NCBI RefSeq assembly: GCF_002902565.1
Contig: NZ_PPRC01000016.1
Coordinates: forward strand, 23,216 to 87,215
Length of the DNA stretch: 64,000 nt
Direction: 5' to 3'
From: Staphylococcus petrasii
Lineage (GTDB): Bacteria; Bacillota; Bacilli; Staphylococcales; Staphylococcaceae
Shown here: in pieces, positions 61,129-64,000 of the stretch
Layout of the letters: every line of letters starts with the position of its first letter
Numbering within the stretch: position 1 is the stretch's first letter
Program-made: the position numbers and the translations under genes
Notes under the pieces: generated by a model
What the model was told of the DNA's origin: nothing
The model's input: the letters and a program-made list of their open reading frames with translations, nothing else
Databases searched by the model: none

Positions 61129-61413
61129 ATGAAGAAGAAAAAAATTCCAATGCGCAAATGTATTATTACTAATGAAATGCGTCCTAAAAAAGAAATGATT
61201 CGCGTTGTTATTAATAAAGAAGGCGAGATATTTGCTGATGGTACAGGGAAACAGCAAGGAAGAGGCGCATATGTTTCAAAAGATGTTAAAAGTGTAGAAG
61301 AAGCTCAAAAAAAAGGCGTACTTGAGAGATATTTTAATGAAAATCCTGAAAAATTAGACCCAGTCTACAAAGAAATTATCAGATTAATTTATAGAGAAGA
61401 GATTCCTAAATGA
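61129..61413 (+). CDS. ylxR: YlxR-family RNA-binding protein (RnpM)
   Basis: Small basic protein of 94 residues of the YlxR/DUF448 family with PMRKCIITNEM, RVVINKEGEI and GRGAYVSKD motifs. The B. subtilis member, RnpM, binds RNase P RNA and modulates its activity. Always encoded between nusA and ylxQ/infB. The ATG follows GGGGTGAG by 9 nt or so. It overlaps ylxQ by 4 nt. Confidence 0.93.
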   Translation: MKKKKIPMRKCIITNEMRPKKEMIRVVINKEGEIFADGTGKQQGRGAYVSKDVKSVEEAQKKGVLERYFNENPEKLDPVYKEIIRLIYREEIPK

Positions 61414-61727
61414 CCAAAGAAAAAATATTTAATTTTTTAGGGTTAGCTATGAGAGCTAGAAAAGTTAAAGCAGGAGAATCTGTATTATTAACAGAAATTA
61501 AAAAACAAAATGTTAAATTGGTTATTTTAGCTTCTGATGCTTCTGAAAACTCTATAAAAAACATACAAAACAAATGTGAAACATATCATGTTCCATTTAG
61601 AATTTTCGGTACGAGAGCAGAATTAGGCCAATCTTTAGGCAAAGCAGAACGTGTAAATGTTGGAGTCACTGACTCAGGGTTTGCTAAAAAGCTTAAGTCT
61701 ATGATTGATGAATATTGTAAGGAGTGA
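61410..61727 (+). CDS. ylxQ: YlxQ, L7Ae-family K-turn RNA-binding protein
   Basis: Protein of 105 residues of the L7Ae/L30e/S12e fold with [18 protein letters not shown] and [11 protein letters not shown], typical of kink-turn-binding proteins. Target RNA in vivo is not firmly known. ATG overlaps the ylxR stop (ATGA), and the stop TGA is 4 nt before infB, so coupling is likely. Confidence 0.93.
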   Translation: MTKEKIFNFLGLAMRARKVKAGESVLLTEIKKQNVKLVILASDASENSIKNIQNKCETYHVPFRIFGTRAELGQSLGKAERVNVGVTDSGFAKKLKSMIDEYCKE

Positions 61728-61731
61728 TTAT

Positions 61732-63861
61732 ATGAGTAAAAAAAGAATTTATGAATATGCGAAAGAATTAAACGTGAAAAGTAAAGAGATTATCGATGAG
61801 TTAAAGAAAATGGACGTGGAAGTATCTAATCACATGCAAGCGCTAGAAGACGATCAAATCAAAGTGCTTGATAAGAAATTTAAACCACAACAAAGTGCTA
61901 ATAATGATAAACAAACTACTCAAAATAATCACCAAAAACAACAAAGTAACAACAATAACAAGAAACAAAATAACAAAGGAAACGCTAATCCTAAAAACAA
62001 TAAAAATAACAAAAACAATAATAAAAATAAAAACAACAAAAATAATAAGAACAACAAGAACAATAATAAAGGAAATAAAAATAAACCAGCAGCTGAACCT
62101 AAAGAAATGCCATCAAAAATCACTTATGAAGAAGGCATTACTGTTGGTGAATTAGCGGACAAATTAAATATTGAATCATCAGGCATCATTAAAAAATTAT
62201 TCTTATTAGGTATTGTAGCGAACATTAACCAATCTCTAGATGAAGAAACGTTAGAATTAATTGCTGATGACTATGGCGTAGAAATTGAAAAAGAAGTAGT
62301 AGTTAATGAAGAAGATCTTTCAACTTACTTTGATAACGAAGAAGACGATCCAGATGCAATTGAAAGACCAGCTGTTGTAACTATCATGGGTCACGTTGAC
62401 CACGGTAAAACAACATTACTTGATTCAATTCGTCATACAAAAGTAACTGCTGGCGAAGCTGGTGGTATTACGCAACATATCGGTGCATACCAAATTGAAA
62501 ATGCTGGTAAGAAAATTACTTTCTTAGATACTCCAGGACACGCAGCTTTCACTACAATGCGTGCACGTGGTGCTCAAGTTACTGACATCACTATCTTAGT
62601 AGTAGCAGCAGATGATGGTGTAATGCCTCAAACAATTGAAGCGATTAACCACGCTAAAGAAGCGAATGTACCTACAATCGTTGCAGTTAACAAAATCGAT
62701 AAACCAACTGCTAATCCAGACCGCGTTATGCAAGAATTAACTGAATATGGTTTAATTCCTGAAGATTGGGGCGGCGACACAATCTTTGTTCAATTATCAG
62801 CATTAAGTGGCGATGGTATCGATGACTTATTAGAAATGATCGGTTTAGTAGCTGAAGTTCAAGAATTAAAAGCTAATCCTGATAAACAAGCTGTTGGTAC
62901 AGTAATTGAAGCAGAATTAGATAAATCACGTGGTCCAGCAGCGTCATTACTTGTACAAAACGGTACATTAAATGTTGGTGATTCAATCGTAGTAGGTAAT
63001 ACGTATGGACGTATTCGTGCTATGGTAAATGACCTTGGTCAAAGAATTAAAACTGCAGGTCCATCAACTCCAGTTGAAATCACAGGTATTAATGACGTAC
63101 CTTTAGCCGGTGACCGTTTCGTTATTTTCAAAGATGAGAAACAAGCGCGTCGTATCGGTGAAGCACGTCGTGAAGCAAGCGTGATTCAACAACGTCAAGA
63201 AAGTAAAAACGTTTCATTAGATAACTTATTTGAACAAATGAAACAAGGTGAAATGAAAGATCTTAACGTAATTATTAAAGGTGACGTTCAAGGTTCAGTA
63301 GAAGCCTTAGCCGCTTCATTAATGAAGATTGATGTTGAAGGCGTAAACGTACGTATCATTCACACTGCAGTAGGTGCTATCAACGAATCAGACGTAACAT
63401 TAGCTAATGCTTCAAATGGTATCATTATCGGATTTAACGTTCGTCCTGATGCTGGTGCTAAACGTGCTGCTGAAGCTGAAAATGTAGATATGCGTCTTCA
63501 CCGTGTCATTTACAACGTTATCGAAGAAATCGAATCAGCTATGAAAGGTTTATTAGACCCTGAATTTGAAGAACAAGTAATCGGCCAAGCTGAAGTACGT
63601 CAAACATTCAAAGTATCTAAAGTTGGTACAATCGCAGGTAGTTACGTAACTGAAGGTAAAATCACTCGTAACGCAGGCGTACGTGTTATCAGAGATGGTA
63701 TCGTATTATTTGAGGGTGAATTAGACACATTAAAACGCTTCAAAGACGATGCTAAAGAAGTAGCACAAGGCTATGAATGTGGTATTACAATTGAGAAATT
63801 CAACGATATCAAAGAAGGCGACATTATCGAAGCCTTTGAAATGGTAGAAGTTGAAAGATAA
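61732..63861 (+). CDS. infB: Translation initiation factor IF-2
   Basis: Initiator-tRNA-binding GTPase of 709 residues. N-terminal helix-turn-helix-like domain ([16 protein letters not shown]), an Asn/Lys low-complexity linker (about 48-118), a second IF2-N domain, then the G domain with GHVDHGKT (about 219-226), DTPGHAAF and NKIDK, and domains II-IV ending in [18 protein letters not shown]. The frame opens at 61705 inside ylxQ; ATG 61732 after AAGGAGTGA is the start. A terminator follows; rbfA is not within the window. Confidence 0.97.
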   Translation: MSKKRIYEYAKELNVKSKEIIDELKKMDVEVSNHMQALEDDQIKVLDKKFKPQQSANNDKQTTQNNHQKQQSNNNNKKQNNKGNANPKNNKNNKNNNKNKNNKNNKNNKNNNKGNKNKPAAEPKEMPSKITYEEGITVGELADKLNIESSGIIKKLFLLGIVANINQSLDEETLELIADDYGVEIEKEVVVNEEDLSTYFDNEEDDPDAIERPAVVTIMGHVDHGKTTLLDSIRHTKVTAGEAGGITQHIGAYQIENAGKKITFLDTPGHAAFTTMRARGAQVTDITILVVAADDGVMPQTIEAINHAKEANVPTIVAVNKIDKPTANPDRVMQELTEYGLIPEDWGGDTIFVQLSALSGDGIDDLLEMIGLVAEVQELKANPDKQAVGTVIEAELDKSRGPAASLLVQNGTLNVGDSIVVGNTYGRIRAMVNDLGQRIKTAGPSTPVEITGINDVPLAGDRFVIFKDEKQARRIGEARREASVIQQRQESKNVSLDNLFEQMKQGEMKDLNVIIKGDVQGSVEALAASLMKIDVEGVNVRIIHTAVGAINESDVTLANASNGIIIGFNVRPDAGAKRAAEAENVDMRLHRVIYNVIEEIESAMKGLLDPEFEEQVIGQAEVRQTFKVSKVGTIAGSYVTEGKITRNAGVRVIRDGIVLFEGELDTLKRFKDDAKEVAQGYECGITIEKFNDIKEGDIIEAFEMVEVER
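61875..62090 (+). repeat. A-rich low-complexity tract encoding the IF-2 Asn/Lys linker
   Basis: Dominated by AAC, AAT, AAA, AAG and CAA codons coding NNK/NKN repeats. Strong purine bias on the coding strand. Likely length-variable between strains through slippage. Confidence 0.8.
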
Positions 63862-63880
63862 TAATCGAAATATTATTTTT

Positions 63881-63923
63881 AGACTATCAATTAAGTGGAA
63901 AGCTTAGTTGATAGTCTTTTTTT
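63881..63923 (+). terminator. Intrinsic terminator after infB
   Basis: Stem AGACTATCAA (63881-63890) with TTGATAGTCT (63908-63917), inner TTAAG/CTTAG partial pairing, T7 tail. It places a transcription stop between infB and whatever follows (rbfA in relatives). The remaining 77 nt to the window end show no gene start. Confidence 0.92.
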
Positions 63924-64000
63924 ATCGTCATTTGTTGAATTCTATATAGTTTCAAACTATTAATTAAGTCTTATTTATATTTTAAGATTATTAAGTAAAT

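Noticed and set aside
61868..62155. Alternative-frame ORF of Lys/Ile/Thr composition inside infB
   Set aside because: Product of the A-rich linker read in another frame; no ribosome binding site.
1..64000. CRISPR arrays, tRNA/rRNA genes, prophage or insertion sequences
   Set aside because: No regularly spaced repeats, no transposase or phage gene, and no tRNA-like clover-leaf with CCA-type ends was seen on either strand.

Overview
The window is a chromosomal housekeeping segment of a low-GC Gram-positive bacterium, almost certainly a Staphylococcus. The gene order matches the staphylococcal core genome almost gene for gene (rsmB-rlmN-stp-pknB-rsgA-rpe, then fapR-plsX-fabD-fabG-acpP-rnc-smc-ftsY-ylxM-ffh, sucCD next to a FemABX gene and dprA, xerC-hslV-hslU-codY, and rseP-proS-polC-rimP-nusA). 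The proteins read like close relatives of S. aureus proteins, and there is a staphylococcus-type STAR repeat core. A thermonuclease gene between fakA and recG, and the lack of lytN upstream of fmhC, differ from the S. aureus order as I recall it, so a coagulase-negative species is more likely. I cannot name the species from sequence alone.

Layout. 1-7.2 kb: rRNA methylation (rsmB 3' part, rlmN), the PP2C/PASTA-kinase signalling pair (stp, pknB), then rsgA-rpe-thiN. 7.2-9.9 kb: rpmB on the minus strand, then an Asp23/YloU gene with fakA behind a structured leader. 10-10.8 kb: secreted thermonuclease with an Excalibur domain. 11-16.8 kb: recG and the FapR-controlled phospholipid/fatty-acid operon with a clear FapR operator. 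16.8-24.2 kb: rnc, smc and the SRP genes ftsY-ylxM-ffh. 24.2-24.5 kb: a repeat-rich composite intergenic element. 24.6-26.8 kb: rpsP-rimM-trmD-rplS. 26.8-32 kb: two tandem minus-strand YfhO-family membrane proteins. 32.2-36.1 kb: rbgA-rnhB and sucCD. 36.3-37.6 kb: a frameshifted fmhC-type FemABX gene. 37.7-42.2 kb: dprA, topA, trmFO. 42.3-46.1 kb: xerC-hslV-hslU-codY. 46.3-49.6 kb: rpsB, tsf, pyrH, frr. 49.8-54.6 kb: uppS-cdsA-rseP-proS. 54.8-59.2 kb: polC. 59.3-63.9 kb: rimP-nusA-ylxR-ylxQ-infB behind an attenuator-like hairpin.

Functionally the segment joins translation (ribosomal proteins, factors, rRNA/tRNA modification), protein export, lipid and cell-wall precursor synthesis, chromosome maintenance and nutrient sensing. 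Short spacers or overlaps of 1-17 nt suggest translational coupling inside most clusters, and well-formed intrinsic terminators separate them. No tRNA, rRNA, CRISPR array, prophage or insertion sequence was found.

I found no wholly new multi-gene system. The most unusual items are the composite repeat between ffh and rpsP, the single-base frameshift in fmhC, the thermonuclease-Excalibur gene, the tandem YfhO pair of unknown substrate, and several structured 5' leaders (asp23-like/fakA, rpsB, rseP, rimP).
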